In this document: positions 28,315 through 41,076 of the stretch, piece after piece
Layout: each line of letters opens with the position of its first letter
Position numbering within the stretch: the first letter of the stretch is position 1
Origin: Litorilinea aerophila
Lineage (GTDB): Bacteria; Chloroflexota; Anaerolineae; Caldilineales; Caldilineaceae
Assembly (NCBI RefSeq): GCF_006569185.2
Contig: NZ_VIGC02000016.1
Span: 1-64,000 of the forward strand
DNA length: 64,000 bases
Direction: 5' to 3'
Translations under genes and position numbers: made by a program
The notes under the pieces: generated by a model
Told to the model about the DNA's origin: nothing
Seen by the model: the letters and a program-made list of their open reading frames with translations, nothing else
The model's database searches: none

Positions 28315-29511
28315 TCATGCGCTTCCATTCCCCAAGGAGATCACGTGGGCGCCGGCAGCGGGCGGGCTGGTGTACACTTCCGGCCAAATGTTGGTGGCTT
28401 TGGGGTAGCGGTCAAAAATGGCGTCGGCCACGGCCTGTTCCTGGCCTGGGCGCACCAGGGCCACCGCGCAGCCGCCGAAGCCTGCCCCTGTCAGGCGGGC
28501 GCCGTAGCAGCCAGGCACGCTGACCATGGCCTCCACCATGGCGTCCAGTGCAGGGCTGCTGACCTCGTAGTCGTCCCGCAGGCTGGCGTGGCTGGCGTTC
28601 ATCAGCCGCCCCACCTCGTCCAGCCGTCCCTGTTCCAGCGCGGCCACCGTCTGAAGCACCCGCTCGTTTTCGTGGACCACATGTCGACAGCGCCGGTAGA
28701 CCAGGGGCGGCAAGAGATCCCGGTTGGCTTCCAATTGTTCGCCGGTCACATCTCGCAGGGCCTGGATGGCGGGCAGTCGCTGGCGTAACAGGGCCACCCC
28801 TTCTTCGCACTGACGGCGCCGCTCGTTGTAGGCGCTGCCGGCCAGGGAACGGCTGGCCTTGGTGTTCCCGATGACCAGGGACGCTTCGGCGGGAAAAGGA
28901 ATGAGGCGATAGTCCAGGCTGCGGCAATCGATGAGCAGGGCATGGCCCTCCTGCCCCAGGACGCTGATGAACTGATCCATGATGCCACAGTTGACCCCGA
29001 CGAACTGGTTTTCCGCACGCTGGGCGGCCTGGGCCAGCTGCGGACCGGTCAGGGCGCCCTCCTGGCCGGCCACCGCCAGGAAGGCCCGGGCTGTGGCCAC
29101 CTCCAGCGCGGCCGAACTGCTCAGGCCGCTGGCCCGGGGGACGTTGCCGCTGATCAGCGCATCCATGCCGGTCAGGGGAATGCCCCGTTCCTGCAGGGCC
29201 CAGGCCACGCCCTGGACGTAGTTGGCCCACAACACGTCGTCGTTGTAGGCCAGCGCGTCCAGGTGGAATTCGTACCAGGCGTCGTACTCCAGGGAAAAGA
29301 GGCGAACATGGCGATCTTCCCGGGGACGGGCCACCAGCCGCACGTCCCGCTTGATGGCCACGGGCAGGACGAAGCCGTCGTTGTAGTCCGTGTGTTCGCC
29401 GATCAGGTTGACACGGCCGGGCCCCACGGCGATGAGGGCCGGCCGGCCGCCAAAGCGGCGCTCGAATTCTTCGATCAGGGATTGATTGCGCGAATCCAAA
29501 GAGGTGGTCAT
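28315..29511 (-). CDS. galK: Galactokinase
   Basis: The 398-aa GHMP kinase phosphorylates galactose at C1. Signature motifs are [19 protein letters not shown] (residues about 32-50), the ATP loop [40 protein letters not shown] and the C-terminal [15 protein letters not shown]. Length is normal. The start follows the stop codon of the methyltransferase gene directly, so translation is coupled. Other Leloir genes (galT, galE) are not in the window. It sits between RNA-related genes, which is unexpected. Confidence 0.96.
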   Translation of the reverse strand: MTTSLDSRNQSLIEEFERRFGGRPALIAVGPGRVNLIGEHTDYNDGFVLPVAIKRDVRLVARPREDRHVRLFSLEYDAWYEFHLDALAYNDDVLWANYVQGVAWALQERGIPLTGMDALISGNVPRASGLSSSAALEVATARAFLAVAGQEGALTGPQLAQAAQRAENQFVGVNCGIMDQFISVLGQEGHALLIDCRSLDYRLIPFPAEASLVIGNTKASRSLAGSAYNERRRQCEEGVALLRQRLPAIQALRDVTGEQLEANRDLLPPLVYRRCRHVVHENERVLQTVAALEQGRLDEVGRLMNASHASLRDDYEVSSPALDAMVEAMVSVPGCYGARLTGAGFGGCAVALVRPGQEQAVADAIFDRYPKATNIWPEVYTSPPAAGAHVISLGNGSA

Positions 29512-30336
29512 CTAGGGCCTTTCCGCTGATGATTGCGTTCCTGTGTGGGGCGTGTTGGCTGGTCCCCCATGCCCGGCGTTTCTGTGGACCAACAACGCGT
29601 AGAGATTCAGGTTTCCTTCTTTGCCGTCAGAACGAAAGTGATCGACCATGACCAGGCCCGCGTCCTGAGCCAGGCATTCCATTTCAGCAGCATCGATCTG
29701 ATGGACATAGCGAACGGCCAGCGCCCCTTGTCGCCAGGGGAGCAGCGCGTCACCGGTCTCCACATCCGCCGCGGTGAGGCCCACTTGCTCCCAGGCCAGC
29801 TGGCGGGCGACCAGCCGGTCACTGGCCAGAAATTGCCAGCTGGAGACCACCAGGCGGCCCGTCGGCGCTGTCAGCCGGGCCAGATCCCTCATCACCCGCT
29901 GGCGGAGGTTGTAGCCGGGCATGTGCTGCAGGGTCGCCAGGCAGCAGACCAGATCGAAGCCGGGCGAGGAAGCCAGGGACGCCGTCCAGTCGGGCCGGGC
30001 AATGTCCGCCTGGATCAGGTGCAGCCGGGTGTGGCGCAGGGAGGCGGCCCGATCCTGGGCCCGGGCCAGCAGGGTGGCGTTGCCATCCACACCGGTGTAT
30101 TCCACCGGCTGGCCCAGGGTGTCCAGCAGGGCGGCCAGTCGGCCGTTACCACAGCCGACGTCCGCCACCCGCAGCGGTCGATCGGCCGGGACAGGGGGGA
30201 CCCACTGCAACAGGCGCGCCAGGCCCGGCGTCCAGCCCTGTCGAGTCTGGTCGAAATGGGCGGCGACGGTGATGTAAAAGCTACGATTCAACGACAATAA
30301 CTGTTCTTGAATCGCTTCCTCCATCTGGTGCTTCAT
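29512..30336 (-). CDS. Class I SAM methyltransferase, Trm9/ALKBH8-like
   Basis: The 274-aa protein has the SAM motif RVADVGCGNGRLAAL (about residues 56-70), an acidic motif YTGVDGN and a post-I FDLVCCLATLQHM. Three features match the eukaryotic Trm9/ALKBH8 tRNA methyltransferases. These are FYITVAAHFDQTRQGWTP (compare their HFxxTRxxxWP), DALLPWRQG (their VPW) and RYVHQIDAAEMECLAQDAG (their RYYHxxxxGELExxC). Trm9 methylates cm5U34 to mcm5U34 in tRNA. The divergent neighbour is elp3, which makes cm5U. This function is inferred from memory of the family sequences. Start 30336 is preferred over a TTG at 30345; no clear ribosome binding site is seen. Confidence 0.72.
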   Translation of the reverse strand: MKHQMEEAIQEQLLSLNRSFYITVAAHFDQTRQGWTPGLARLLQWVPPVPADRPLRVADVGCGNGRLAALLDTLGQPVEYTGVDGNATLLARAQDRAASLRHTRLHLIQADIARPDWTASLASSPGFDLVCCLATLQHMPGYNLRQRVMRDLARLTAPTGRLVVSSWQFLASDRLVARQLAWEQVGLTAADVETGDALLPWRQGALAVRYVHQIDAAEMECLAQDAGLVMVDHFRSDGKEGNLNLYALLVHRNAGHGGPANTPHTGTQSSAERP

Positions 30337-30361
30337 CGTTTTCAATGGCCGTTTTCAATGG
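30337..30361. repeat. Direct repeat in the methyltransferase/elp3 divergent region
   Basis: CGTTTTCAATGG occurs at 30337-30348 and again at 30350-30361, one base apart, directly upstream of the methyltransferase start. A tandem operator is possible. Confidence 0.55.
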
Positions 30362-30399
30362 GAGATGGCCGTCCCCCTGACCACATGCGCGATAGCGTA

Positions 30400-30408
30400 T
30401 GATATAAT
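30400..30408 (+). promoter_or_regulatory. Extended -10 promoter of elp3
   Basis: TGA-TATAAT (30400-30408) is an extended -10 box with perfect TATAAT. The -35 region is weak (CTGACC at 30377, spacer too long). Transcription would begin at about 30415, so in-frame starts of elp3 before that position are excluded. Confidence 0.65.
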
Positions 30409-30505
30409 CTGCAGGGGTAAGATCCCTGTTTCAGCCGTTCACGATTTCGGCGCGGAGTCGACACCCTCAGATGCCAGGACAGGCGGAACGGAGCCGCATC
30501 TGAGA

Positions 30506-32245
<1,740 letters not shown>

Positions 32246-32327
32246 GGGTGTGAGAGGCGTGGTGCGTGGCCCCTGAGAGATGCCCACGCACCACGGCAAG
32301 CCCTGGGTTTCCTGACACCCACAACGA

Positions 32328-33563
32328 TCAAGCTTCTTCTTCCGTCCCGGCGAGTATCTCCACGATCCGGTCCACGATCTTTTCGGCCACCTCCACTTTG
32401 CTCATGAGGGGCAGGGTTTCAAAAGCGCCGCCGGCGCTGATGAGGGTGACCCGGTTGGTGTCCACGGCGAAGCCCGCGTCTGTTGCGCTCACATCGTTGG
32501 CCACCATGAGGGTGAGGCTCTTGCGCGCCAGTTTGGCCTGGGCATTCTGCAGCAGGTTCTCCGTCTCCGCGGCAAAACCCACCACCACCTGGGGGTGCCC
32601 CAGGCGTTGGCGTTGCCGGGCCACCTCGAGCAGGATGTCTGGATTGGCAGCCAGCGTCAGGGTGGGTGCACCGCCTTCCTTTTTGATCTTTTGCCCTGCG
32701 GCGGTGGCCGGTCGAAAGTCGGCTACTGCCGCAGCCATGATCAGAACATCCGCGTTCTGACACTCCGCCAGAACTGCTTCCAGCATTTCTTGGGCTGTGG
32801 CCACGGCCACCCGCCGGGCGCCGCTGGGCCAGGGCAGGCCGTCCACCGTAGTGATCAGCACCACATCTGCGCCCCGGTCCAGGGCCGCCTGGGCCACTGC
32901 GTACCCCTGCTTGCCGGAAGAGCGATTGGTCAGATACCGCACAGGGTCCAGGGGTTCCCGGGTTCCCCCGGCCGTGACCACCACCTTGCGCCCCTGCAGG
33001 GGGCCGCCCCGGGAGAGCAGGTAGCGAATCTCGCCCAGGATGGTGGCCGGCTCGCTCATCCGCCCCCGGGCCACCAGGCCGGATGCCAGGCGTCCTTCTT
33101 CCGGCCCCACGATGACTGCGCCCCGCTGTTGCAACGTCTGGAGATTGGCCAGGGTGGCCGGGTGGCTGGCCATGCCGCCGTCCATGGCCGGTGCCAGAAG
33201 CAGGGGGCAGGTGGCGGCCAGGGCAGCCAGGGTGAGGAGGTTGTCGGCCTGGCCGTGGGCAAGCCTGGCCAGGGTGTTGGCCGTGGCCGGCGCGATGACC
33301 AGCAGATGGGCCTCGTGGGCCAGCCCCACGTGGAGCACATGCCCCTCTCGCCCCCAGAGATCCTCGTCGGTGTAGGCCCTACGGCCGGTAACCGACTGGA
33401 AGGTAAGGGGGGTGATGAAGCGGGTGGCAGCCTGGGTCAGGATCACGTCCACCTGGGCGCCAGCCTGGTGGAGCTTGCTGGCCAGATCGGCCGCCTTGTA
33501 CGAGGCGATGCTGCCGGTGACGCCTAGAAGGAGCCGCTTGTGATGGAACAGTGGGATGGTCAT
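32328..33563 (-). CDS. coaBC: Bifunctional phosphopantothenoylcysteine synthetase/decarboxylase
   Basis: The 411-aa flavoprotein carries out two steps of coenzyme A synthesis. It joins cysteine to phosphopantothenate and decarboxylates the product. The CoaC half starts with KRLLLGVTGSIASYKAADLASKL and has LAPAMDGGM; the usual PXMNXXM motif is PAMDGGM here. The CoaB half begins at about residue 190 with KVVVTAGGTREPLDPVRYLTNRSSGKQGYAVA and has MAAAVADFRP and VVGFAAETENL. ATG at 33563 has GGGGAG six bases upstream. It follows coaX by 29 bases in a CoA operon. Confidence 0.95.
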   Translation of the reverse strand: MTIPLFHHKRLLLGVTGSIASYKAADLASKLHQAGAQVDVILTQAATRFITPLTFQSVTGRRAYTDEDLWGREGHVLHVGLAHEAHLLVIAPATANTLARLAHGQADNLLTLAALAATCPLLLAPAMDGGMASHPATLANLQTLQQRGAVIVGPEEGRLASGLVARGRMSEPATILGEIRYLLSRGGPLQGRKVVVTAGGTREPLDPVRYLTNRSSGKQGYAVAQAALDRGADVVLITTVDGLPWPSGARRVAVATAQEMLEAVLAECQNADVLIMAAAVADFRPATAAGQKIKKEGGAPTLTLAANPDILLEVARQRQRLGHPQVVVGFAAETENLLQNAQAKLARKSLTLMVANDVSATDAGFAVDTNRVTLISAGGAFETLPLMSKVEVAEKIVDRIVEILAGTEEEA

Positions 33564-33592
33564 GGGAACTCCCCAGGTTGGGCGGAAGATGG

Positions 33593-34357
33593 TTACTTGT
33601 TCAGGTTGTAGATGAGATAGAGACCGTCCAGGGTGAGCCAGGGCGCGATGATGTCGATGACTTCGGTTTCGCTGGCAATCAAGGGGGCCAGCCCGCCTGT
33701 GGCAATGACCTTGGTCTGTGGGCCCAGTTCCGCCTTGAAACGGGCCACCATGCCTTCCACCAGGCCCACGTAACCGAAGAGCAGGCCGGACTGCATGGAG
33801 TGGACGGTGTTGCGGCCGATGACCGAGGGCGGGCGGACGATGTCCACTTTGGGCAGCTTGGCCGCGCGCTGGGCCAGGGCATCGGCCGCGATGCCGATGC
33901 CGGGGGCGATGGCGCCGCCCAGGTACTCGCCGGCCGCGGTGATGGCCTCGAAGGTGGTGGCCGTGCCGAAGTCCACGATGCAGAGAGGACCGCCGTAGCG
34001 GTGGTAGGCGGCCGCGGCATCCACCACCCGGTCCGCCCCCACCGCGTCCGGGTTGTCGTAGAGGATGGTCAGGCCTGTCTCCATGCGGGCGCCCACAATG
34101 AGGGGCTCGCAGTTCAGGTAGCGCTGGCAGACCTCCCGCCAGCGGCTGGTGAGGACGGGCACGCCGGAAGCAATGGCCACGCCCTGGATGGCCTCCGGAC
34201 GGACGCCGGCGTAGGAGAGCAGGCTCAGGAGTTGCATGGCGTATTCGTCGGGCATGCGCTCGTGATCGGTGGCCAGGCGCCAGTGGGGTCCCAGGGCTTC
34301 GTCCTCGTAGACGCCGAGCATGATATTGGTATTGCCGATATCAATGCAAAGTAACAT
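33593..34357 (-). CDS. coaX: Type III pantothenate kinase
   Basis: This 254-aa ASKHA-fold enzyme phosphorylates pantothenate, the first step to coenzyme A. It opens MLLCIDIGNTNIMLGVYED (phosphate 1 motif), carries YDNPDAVGADRVVDAAAAYH, VDFGTATTFEAITAAGEYLGGAIAPG and ATGGLAPLIA, the full CoaX signature. Type III enzymes are not feedback-inhibited by CoA. AAAGGGAG lies before the start. coaBC follows in the same operon; coaD and coaE are not in the window. Confidence 0.96.
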   Translation of the reverse strand: MLLCIDIGNTNIMLGVYEDEALGPHWRLATDHERMPDEYAMQLLSLLSYAGVRPEAIQGVAIASGVPVLTSRWREVCQRYLNCEPLIVGARMETGLTILYDNPDAVGADRVVDAAAAYHRYGGPLCIVDFGTATTFEAITAAGEYLGGAIAPGIGIAADALAQRAAKLPKVDIVRPPSVIGRNTVHSMQSGLLFGYVGLVEGMVARFKAELGPQTKVIATGGLAPLIASETEVIDIIAPWLTLDGLYLIYNLNK

Positions 34358-34754
34358 GGTGGCTCTCCCTTTGGGATGGCTGGAGTGGGCATCGGGGGCA
34401 TGCAGCGAATCACCGCCAGTTTACCCGGAATTCTCGTTCCCCACAATCTGCCCATTCCCCATCGTGGCTTTCCTCGCCCTCCCTTCACCCGCCGGGATGA
34501 GGCATCATCGGGCGGCACCCATCCGCCCCTACCGCAAACCGGTGCCCTTTCGCGATGGGTGACAGCAGGCGGGCACGGCGGCCCGCCCCCACGGGAACAG
34601 GGGGCGAAAAATCTGTGTTCATCTGTGAAATCGGGGGCTCCACAATGGAGTCCATGATTCACCGGCGGTTTGATTCAGAGGCGGCCAGGAACCTGTGATA
34701 AGATTGAAAGTATTATTTTCTGGCCTGATCCATGCCGTGGAGGGGAAACGACCC
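34358..34754. other. Divergent intergenic region coaX/MFS transporter
   Basis: This 397-base stretch contains GC-rich non-coding sequence with GGGCGG/CCGCCC blocks (about 34510-34600). It also carries the recurring phrase AATCTGTGTTCATCTGTGAA at 34613 and an AT-rich patch AAGATTGAAAGTATTATTTT (about 34700-34719) that may hold the transporter promoter. No gene is seen. Confidence 0.4.
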
Positions 34755-35966
34755 ATGGATGTCAAACGGCTTACCGCCATATCCCTGGGGCACTTTGCCA
34801 TCGATATCCTGAACTCGTCCATCGCCATGATCCTGACCGCGGTGGCGGGCATCTTCGACCTCAGCGTCAGCCAGATTGGTCTGGGGGCCATGATCTACAC
34901 TTTTGCCGCCTCCCTGACCCAGCCCCTCTTCGGCATGGTGGCCGACCGGCTGCGGGGCCGCTATCTGGGGGCCATCGGGCTGCTGTGGACCATGACCTTC
35001 TATGCGCTGGCGCCCCTCATGCCCTCTTACCCGGCCCTGGTCCTCTGCCTGACCATCGGCGCCCTGGGCAGCGGGGCTTTTCATCCAGTAGGCATCGTCA
35101 ACGCGGCTGCGTCGGGCGGCCGCTACCCCACCACGGCCACCTCCATCTTCTTCGTCCTGGGGCAGACAGGCCTGGCAGTGGGCCCCATCCTGGCCGGTAT
35201 CGTCCTGCAGACCCTGGGGGTGGCCGGCCTGCCCTATCTGGCCCTCATCATGGCGCCGGTGGTGCTCCTCATGGCGGTCAACCTGCGCCAGCCCATTGCC
35301 GAGGAGCGAACCCCGCCCGCTCCGGCCCGGCCCCCTTCCACCCCGGCGACCAGCCGGGTAGCATCGGGGCGAGCCGCCAGCAACACCCTGATCGTCACGG
35401 CCTTCATCCTGCTCATCGCCCTGCGCTCCACCACCCTCCAGAGCTACGTGACCCTGTTGCCGAAATATTTCGACGACCTGGGGTACGCGCCGGCCCTCTA
35501 CGGCACCATGGTGGGCGTCTTCAGCTTCGCAGGCGCCATGGGCACCTTCCTGGGAGGCTACCTGGGAGATCGCTTCAACCGCCGGCAGGTCATCTTCCTC
35601 TCCATGGTGGCCAGCGTTCCCTTTTCCTACGGGCTGCTCCATCTGGAGGGGTGGGGCTTTTTCATCATGGCCGCGGTGGCCGGCGCTGCCCTCAACATTC
35701 CCCACAGCATCCTCCTGATCATGGCCCAGCGCCTGCTGCCTGCCCGCAAGGGCATGATCGGCGGGGCCGTCCTGGGCTTCATGTTTGCCAGCGGCGCGGC
35801 CACCGCCTGGCTGGCCAGCTGGTTTGCGGACCTGGTGGGCCTGGGTACGGTGTTGAACTGGCTGGCCCTGGTGCCCATGGGGGCGGGGCTGTGCGCCCTG
35901 GTGCTGCCCTCCACCCGAGCCGCCCCCGCCCCGGCCCGGCCGGCCACCCCCGCGGCAGCCGATTGA
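34755..35966 (+). CDS. Major facilitator superfamily transporter, Fsr-like
   Basis: The 403-aa protein has about twelve hydrophobic helices in two halves joined by a proline-rich cytoplasmic loop (PPAPARPPSTPATSR). The N-terminus LTAISLGHFAIDILNSSIAMIL and the segment ALGSGAFHPVGIVNAAASGGRYPTTATSIFFVLGQTGLAVGP resemble fosmidomycin-resistance-type exporters. MFS motif A appears as GMVADRLRGRYLGAIGLL and again as GYLGDRFNRRQVIFL. The substrate is not predictable. Start at 34755 has GGAGGGG about ten bases upstream; a frame extension to 34695 is less likely. The C-terminus is alanine/proline-rich. Confidence 0.88.
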   Translation: MDVKRLTAISLGHFAIDILNSSIAMILTAVAGIFDLSVSQIGLGAMIYTFAASLTQPLFGMVADRLRGRYLGAIGLLWTMTFYALAPLMPSYPALVLCLTIGALGSGAFHPVGIVNAAASGGRYPTTATSIFFVLGQTGLAVGPILAGIVLQTLGVAGLPYLALIMAPVVLLMAVNLRQPIAEERTPPAPARPPSTPATSRVASGRAASNTLIVTAFILLIALRSTTLQSYVTLLPKYFDDLGYAPALYGTMVGVFSFAGAMGTFLGGYLGDRFNRRQVIFLSMVASVPFSYGLLHLEGWGFFIMAAVAGAALNIPHSILLIMAQRLLPARKGMIGGAVLGFMFASGAATAWLASWFADLVGLGTVLNWLALVPMGAGLCALVLPSTRAAPAPARPATPAAAD

Positions 35967-36285
35967 TCGATTGCTCCGCACCGGTTTTAATAATTTAGAC
36001 ATATAAATTTGACAAAAGTGGCGAGGGCGTGTTATTCTGCTTGACCAGGGACCCCCAACGGCGTATCCGAGTCAAGGCTGGATGCGCCGTGGCCCGACCC
36101 GCGTTCGTAGCGCCCGGCAAAGTCCCTCGGAGCGTTTCACCAGGCTTATGACGGCGCGGTCCCCAGTCGACTGGAATGTTGAAGCCCGAGTGGGCAAAAC
36201 CAGCTCGAACTGTGGGATGGAGGGCATCGGGGAAAGAGGCGCCAGCAAGCAGGGAGCCGGCCAGCCCGGCACCAGAGAGGACACC
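35967..36285 (+). other. Leader region of the suf operon
   Basis: This 319-base gap holds the sufR promoter at 36009-36038 and then about 240 bases of GC-rich leader before the sufR start. An in-frame extension of sufR to 36082 exists but lacks family similarity. I see no riboswitch core I can name. Confidence 0.45.
36009..36038 (+). promoter_or_regulatory. Promoter of sufR
   Basis: TTGACA (36009-36014), an 18-base spacer and TATTCT (36033-36038), preceded by an AT-rich UP-like stretch (TTTTAATAATTTAGACATAT). Confidence 0.8.
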
Positions 36286-36951
36286 ATGACTGTGGGAGCC
36301 ATTCGAGACCGTGAAAGCCCGACCTGGACGATCATCGAATACCTGCAGCGCAAGGGATCGGCCACCATCAAAGAGTTGGAAGATCTGTTGGGGGTGACCA
36401 CCACCGCTGTTCGGCAGCATCTCAGCAGTCTGCTGGCAGAGGGCTACGTGGCCCGCAGCCGGGTCCACTCGGGCGTGGGACGGCCCCATCACGTCTACAC
36501 CATCACAGAAAAGGCCCATGAACTCTTTGCCTGTCATTGTGACGATCTGGCCCTGACGTTGTTGGAGGAAGTCTTCGCGCTGGAGGGCCCGGAGCGAACC
36601 CAGCTGTTGCTGGGGCGGGTTGGCAGCCGCCTGGCCCAACGCTATGCGGACACGGTGCGCTCCACCGCGCTGCAGCAGCGGGTCGAAGAACTGGCCGCCG
36701 CACTCTACCGGAATGGCGTCCTGACGGACGTGGTGGCGGGCGACGACGATACCTTCATCTTAAAGACCTACAACTGCCCATACCACGAGTTGGCCCAGGA
36801 GCATCGGGACATCTGCGACATGGACAAAGATATGATGCGCCAGGTCTTGGGCTCCAACGTCAACCTCAGCACCTGCATGATGGACGGACACACCGGCTGT
36901 TCCTTCATCATCTCGCCCCGGGTTGAGCCAGCCGGGCAGGAGGAAAGCTGA
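36286..36951 (+). CDS. sufR: SufR-type iron-sulfur transcriptional regulator
   Basis: The 221-aa regulator has an N-terminal winged helix (ATIKELEDLLGVTTTAVRQH, then LSSLLAEGYVARSRV). The C-terminal sensor has cysteines at about 164, 177, 197 and 205 (TYNCPYHELAQEHRDIC, LSTCMMDGHTGC). The first pair is spaced C-x12-C, as in cyanobacterial and mycobacterial SufR, which bind a [4Fe-4S] or [2Fe-2S] cluster and repress suf genes while cluster-loaded. The position immediately before sufC supports the assignment. Start 36286 has AGAGAGG five bases upstream. It probably represses its own operon. Confidence 0.93.
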   Translation: MTVGAIRDRESPTWTIIEYLQRKGSATIKELEDLLGVTTTAVRQHLSSLLAEGYVARSRVHSGVGRPHHVYTITEKAHELFACHCDDLALTLLEEVFALEGPERTQLLLGRVGSRLAQRYADTVRSTALQQRVEELAAALYRNGVLTDVVAGDDDTFILKTYNCPYHELAQEHRDICDMDKDMMRQVLGSNVNLSTCMMDGHTGCSFIISPRVEPAGQEES

Positions 36952-37000
36952 GTCCGTTCGCTTCAATCATTTGATTTCACAGGATCCATTTGTCACTAAC

Positions 37001-37030
37001 TGGACCAATTTTGACCCAATTTTGTATGTA
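37001..37030 (+). promoter_or_regulatory. Possible internal promoter/operator before sufC
   Basis: TGGACC (37001-37006) with an 18-base spacer to TATGTA (37025-37030). Within it lies a direct repeat GACCAATTTT / GACCCAATTTT, which may be the SufR operator. Both are suggestions from position and symmetry. Confidence 0.4.
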
Positions 37031-37057
37031 TCCATTCGTTAAGGAGCAGACTGAACT

Positions 37058-37867
37058 ATGAGCGTACTTGAGATTCGCAATCTTCACGCCGCGGTGGAAG
37101 ATAACGAAATCCTGAAAGGGGTGAACCTGACCCTGCGCAGCGGCGAGATCCATGCGCTGATGGGCCCCAACGGCTCCGGCAAGTCCACCCTCGCCTATGT
37201 GATTGCCGGCCACCCCCACTACGAGGTGACCGAAGGGGACATCCTGCTGGACGGAGAGAGCATCCTGGACATGGAGGCCGACGAGCGGGCCCGGGCCGGC
37301 ATCTTCCTGGCCTTCCAGTATCCGGTGGCCATCCCCGGCGTGAGCGTTGCTAACTTCCTGCGCACGGCCGTCTCCAACGTGCGAGGCTACACCGAGCAGG
37401 CCAAGAAAAACGAGGGCGGCGTCATCGGCAGCAACCTGATGCCCATGCGGGAGTTCCGGCGGGAGCTCAACGCCAAGATGAAGGAATACAACGTCGATCC
37501 CAGCTTCGCCCGCCGCTACCTGAATGACGGCTTCTCCGGCGGCGAGAAGAAGCGCACCGAGGTGCTGCAGATGGCCATGTTGGAACCCAAGTTTGCCATC
37601 CTGGACGAGTCGGACTCGGGCCTGGACATCGACGCCTTGCGGGTGGTGGCCGACGGCATCAACAAGCTGGCCACCCCGGACCGGGGCTTCCTGTTGATCA
37701 CCCACTACCAGCGCATTCTGAACTATGTGAAGCCCCACTACGTGAGCATCTTCTACGACGGCCGCATCGTTAAGACGGGTGGCCCCGAAGTTGCCCACAT
37801 GTTGGAGGAACGGGGCTACGGCTGGGTGGAGCAGGAGTTCAAGGACGCCCAGTCTGTGGCGGCCTGA
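37058..37867 (+). CDS. sufC: Fe-S assembly ATPase SufC
   Basis: The 269-aa ABC ATPase powers the SufBCD scaffold. It has Walker [21 protein letters not shown]-loop [14 protein letters not shown], the ABC signature in [17 protein letters not shown] and Walker [17 protein letters not shown] (the SufC-specific DESDSGLD), then [10 protein letters not shown]. Length is slightly longer than the 248-aa E. coli protein. AAGGAG lies before the start. It is cytoplasmic and works with SufB and SufD. Confidence 0.97.
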   Translation: MSVLEIRNLHAAVEDNEILKGVNLTLRSGEIHALMGPNGSGKSTLAYVIAGHPHYEVTEGDILLDGESILDMEADERARAGIFLAFQYPVAIPGVSVANFLRTAVSNVRGYTEQAKKNEGGVIGSNLMPMREFRRELNAKMKEYNVDPSFARRYLNDGFSGGEKKRTEVLQMAMLEPKFAILDESDSGLDIDALRVVADGINKLATPDRGFLLITHYQRILNYVKPHYVSIFYDGRIVKTGGPEVAHMLEERGYGWVEQEFKDAQSVAA

Positions 37868-37974
37868 AACGGCCGACGTTTCGCCCCTCCCCCTGGCCCT
37901 GGAGGGTCCAGCCGGGATGAGGCCCAGAGCGCTAATGACAAGTGAGTGGTGCGTGCCAGCACTGAGGAGGACAC

Positions 37975-39390
37975 ATGGCCACACAAGCAGATCGTGAACA
38001 ACTTGCCGGCGTCAAAGAGGAATACCGCTATGGGTTCCACGACGACATTCAGCCGGTCTTCAAGGCCGAACGAGGCCTGAGCCATAAAGTCATCGACCAG
38101 ATTTCCGACCAGAAGAACGAGCCGGACTGGATGCGCCAGTTCCGCCATGAGGCGCTGGACATCTTCCTGTCCAAGCCCCTGCCCACCTGGGGTGCGGATC
38201 TGAGCGGCATTAACTTCGATGAGATCTACTACTACCTGCGCCCCACCGAGGGCCAGGGCCGCTCCTGGGATGAAGTGCCCGAGAGCATCAAGAACACCTT
38301 CGAACGCCTGGGCATCCCCGAGGCCGAGCGCAAGTTCCTGGCCGGCGTGGGCGCCCAGTACGACTCGGAGGTGGTCTACCACAGCCTGCGCCAGGAGTGG
38401 GAAAAGTTGGGCGTCATCTTCCTGGACATGGACAGCGGCCTGCGGGAGCACGAAGACATCGTGCGGGAGTACTTCGCCACGGTCATCCCGGCAGCCGACA
38501 ACAAGTTCGCCGCGCTCAACAGCGCCGTCTGGAGCGGCGGCAGCTTCGTCTACGTGCCCAAGGGCGTCCATGTGGACATTCCCCTGCAGGCCTACTTCCG
38601 CATCAACGCCCAGAACATGGGCCAGTTTGAGCGCACCCTGATCATCGTGGAAGAGGGCGCCAGCGTCCACTACGTGGAGGGCTGCACCGCGCCCATCTAC
38701 AGCAGCAACAGCCTGCACAGCGCGGTGGTGGAGATCATCGTCAAGAAGAATGCCCGCTGCCGCTACACCACCATCCAGAACTGGAGCACCGACGTCTACA
38801 ACCTGGTGACCAAGCGGGCCGTCGCCTACGAAGGGGCCACCATGGAGTGGATCGACGGCAACCTGGGCAGCAAGGTGACCATGAAGTACCCGGCCGTCTA
38901 CATGATGGGCCCCAAGGCCCACGGTGAGATCCTGTCCATCGCCTTTGCCGGCCATGGCCAGCACCAGGACGCCGGCGGCAAGGTCATCCACGCTGCGCCC
39001 TACACCAGCTCCAAGATCGTCTCCAAGTCCATCAGCAAGGATGGCGGCCGGGCCAGCTATCGGGGCCTGCTGCGGGTCGCCAAAGGCGCCCACCACAGCA
39101 AGAGCAACGTGGTCTGCGACGCCCTGCTGCTGGATGAAAAGAGCCGCTCGGACACCTATCCCTACATCGAGATCGAAGAGGACAACGTGAGCGTCGGCCA
39201 CGAGGCGTCCGTCAGCAAGATCGGGGAAGAGCAGCTCTTCTACCTGATGAGCCGTGGGATCAGCGAAGATGAGGCAGCCGCCATGATCGTGGGTGGCTTC
39301 ATCGAACCGCTGGTCAAGGAACTCCCCATGGAATACGCGGTGGAGATGAACCGCCTGATCCAACTGCAGATGGAAGGCACCATCGGCTAA
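37975..39390 (+). CDS. sufB: Fe-S scaffold protein SufB
   Basis: This 471-aa protein is the core scaffold where Fe-S clusters are built with SufC and SufD. It shows [62 protein letters not shown], and the C-terminal beta-helix [23 protein letters not shown], ending [20 protein letters not shown]. The conserved Cys within VEGCTAP is present. GAGGAG lies just upstream. Length is normal. Confidence 0.97.
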   Translation: MATQADREQLAGVKEEYRYGFHDDIQPVFKAERGLSHKVIDQISDQKNEPDWMRQFRHEALDIFLSKPLPTWGADLSGINFDEIYYYLRPTEGQGRSWDEVPESIKNTFERLGIPEAERKFLAGVGAQYDSEVVYHSLRQEWEKLGVIFLDMDSGLREHEDIVREYFATVIPAADNKFAALNSAVWSGGSFVYVPKGVHVDIPLQAYFRINAQNMGQFERTLIIVEEGASVHYVEGCTAPIYSSNSLHSAVVEIIVKKNARCRYTTIQNWSTDVYNLVTKRAVAYEGATMEWIDGNLGSKVTMKYPAVYMMGPKAHGEILSIAFAGHGQHQDAGGKVIHAAPYTSSKIVSKSISKDGGRASYRGLLRVAKGAHHSKSNVVCDALLLDEKSRSDTYPYIEIEEDNVSVGHEASVSKIGEEQLFYLMSRGISEDEAAAMIVGGFIEPLVKELPMEYAVEMNRLIQLQMEGTIG

Positions 39391-39401
39391 TCGAACGCGA
39401 T

Positions 39402-39473
39402 GACGGGATGCGTAATCCGCTCCGGCGACGCTGCCAGGAGGCTTCAATCCCGGGGCAGATTGCGCATCCCGCC
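39402..39473 (+). other. Large stem-loop in the sufB-sufD gap
   Basis: GACGGGATGCGTAATC (39402-39417) pairs with GATTGCGCATCCCGCC (39458-39473), with two G-T/A-C-type mismatches, enclosing 40 bases. No T-run follows. It could be an mRNA processing or stability element setting the SufB:SufD ratio, or a dispersed repeat. Confidence 0.5.
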
Positions 39474-39496
39474 TGATTGCATACGGAGGAAACAAC

Positions 39497-40840
<1,344 letters not shown>

Positions 40841-40874
40841 CGCCTGGCTCGCGCTTCGACAATTCGTGCCAGTC

Positions 40875-40957
40875 CGGGAGGGTGAGGAGAGGCCGGATGG
40901 TGAAGGCAGGTCCCTGACGGGTCTGCTGCGCCGGTACCCTTATCCTCCCGTTTCTTT
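40875..40957 (+). terminator. Possible partial terminator between sufD and sufS
   Basis: CGGGAGG (40875-40881) and CCTCCCG (40944-40950) can close a long-loop stem, followed by TTTCTTT. A smaller internal hairpin GCAGGTCCC/GGGTCTGC lies inside. A new promoter follows at 41018, which supports a transcript boundary. The structure is weak. Confidence 0.35.
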
Positions 40958-41017
40958 TATCCGGCAGAGTAAGCCGGTGGGAGATACCCGATGAAGAGGT
41001 CCAGCCGCCAAAATGTT

Positions 41018-41046
41018 TTGCTCGAGCCTTCGGGCTGGGTTATGAT
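41018..41046 (+). promoter_or_regulatory. Internal promoter of sufS
   Basis: TTGCTC (41018-41023), a 17-base spacer and TATGAT (41041-41046). The start codon of sufS is about 25 bases after the expected transcription start. It would give sufS-sufU-Rieske-sufT expression independent of sufCBD. Confidence 0.6.
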
Positions 41047-41076
41047 GATGTGAAAATGGAATCTCTATTTTAACGG

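Noticed and set aside
34670-35998. A 442-codon plus-strand frame overlapping the MFS gene in another frame
   Set aside because: The +1 shadow is Gly/Pro/His/Arg-rich. The frame at 34755-35966 gives a clear MFS protein with motif A twice.
36082-36285. N-terminal extension of sufR by 68 codons
   Set aside because: It is low-similarity leader sequence. The SufR fold starts near 36286, with AGAGAGG just upstream.
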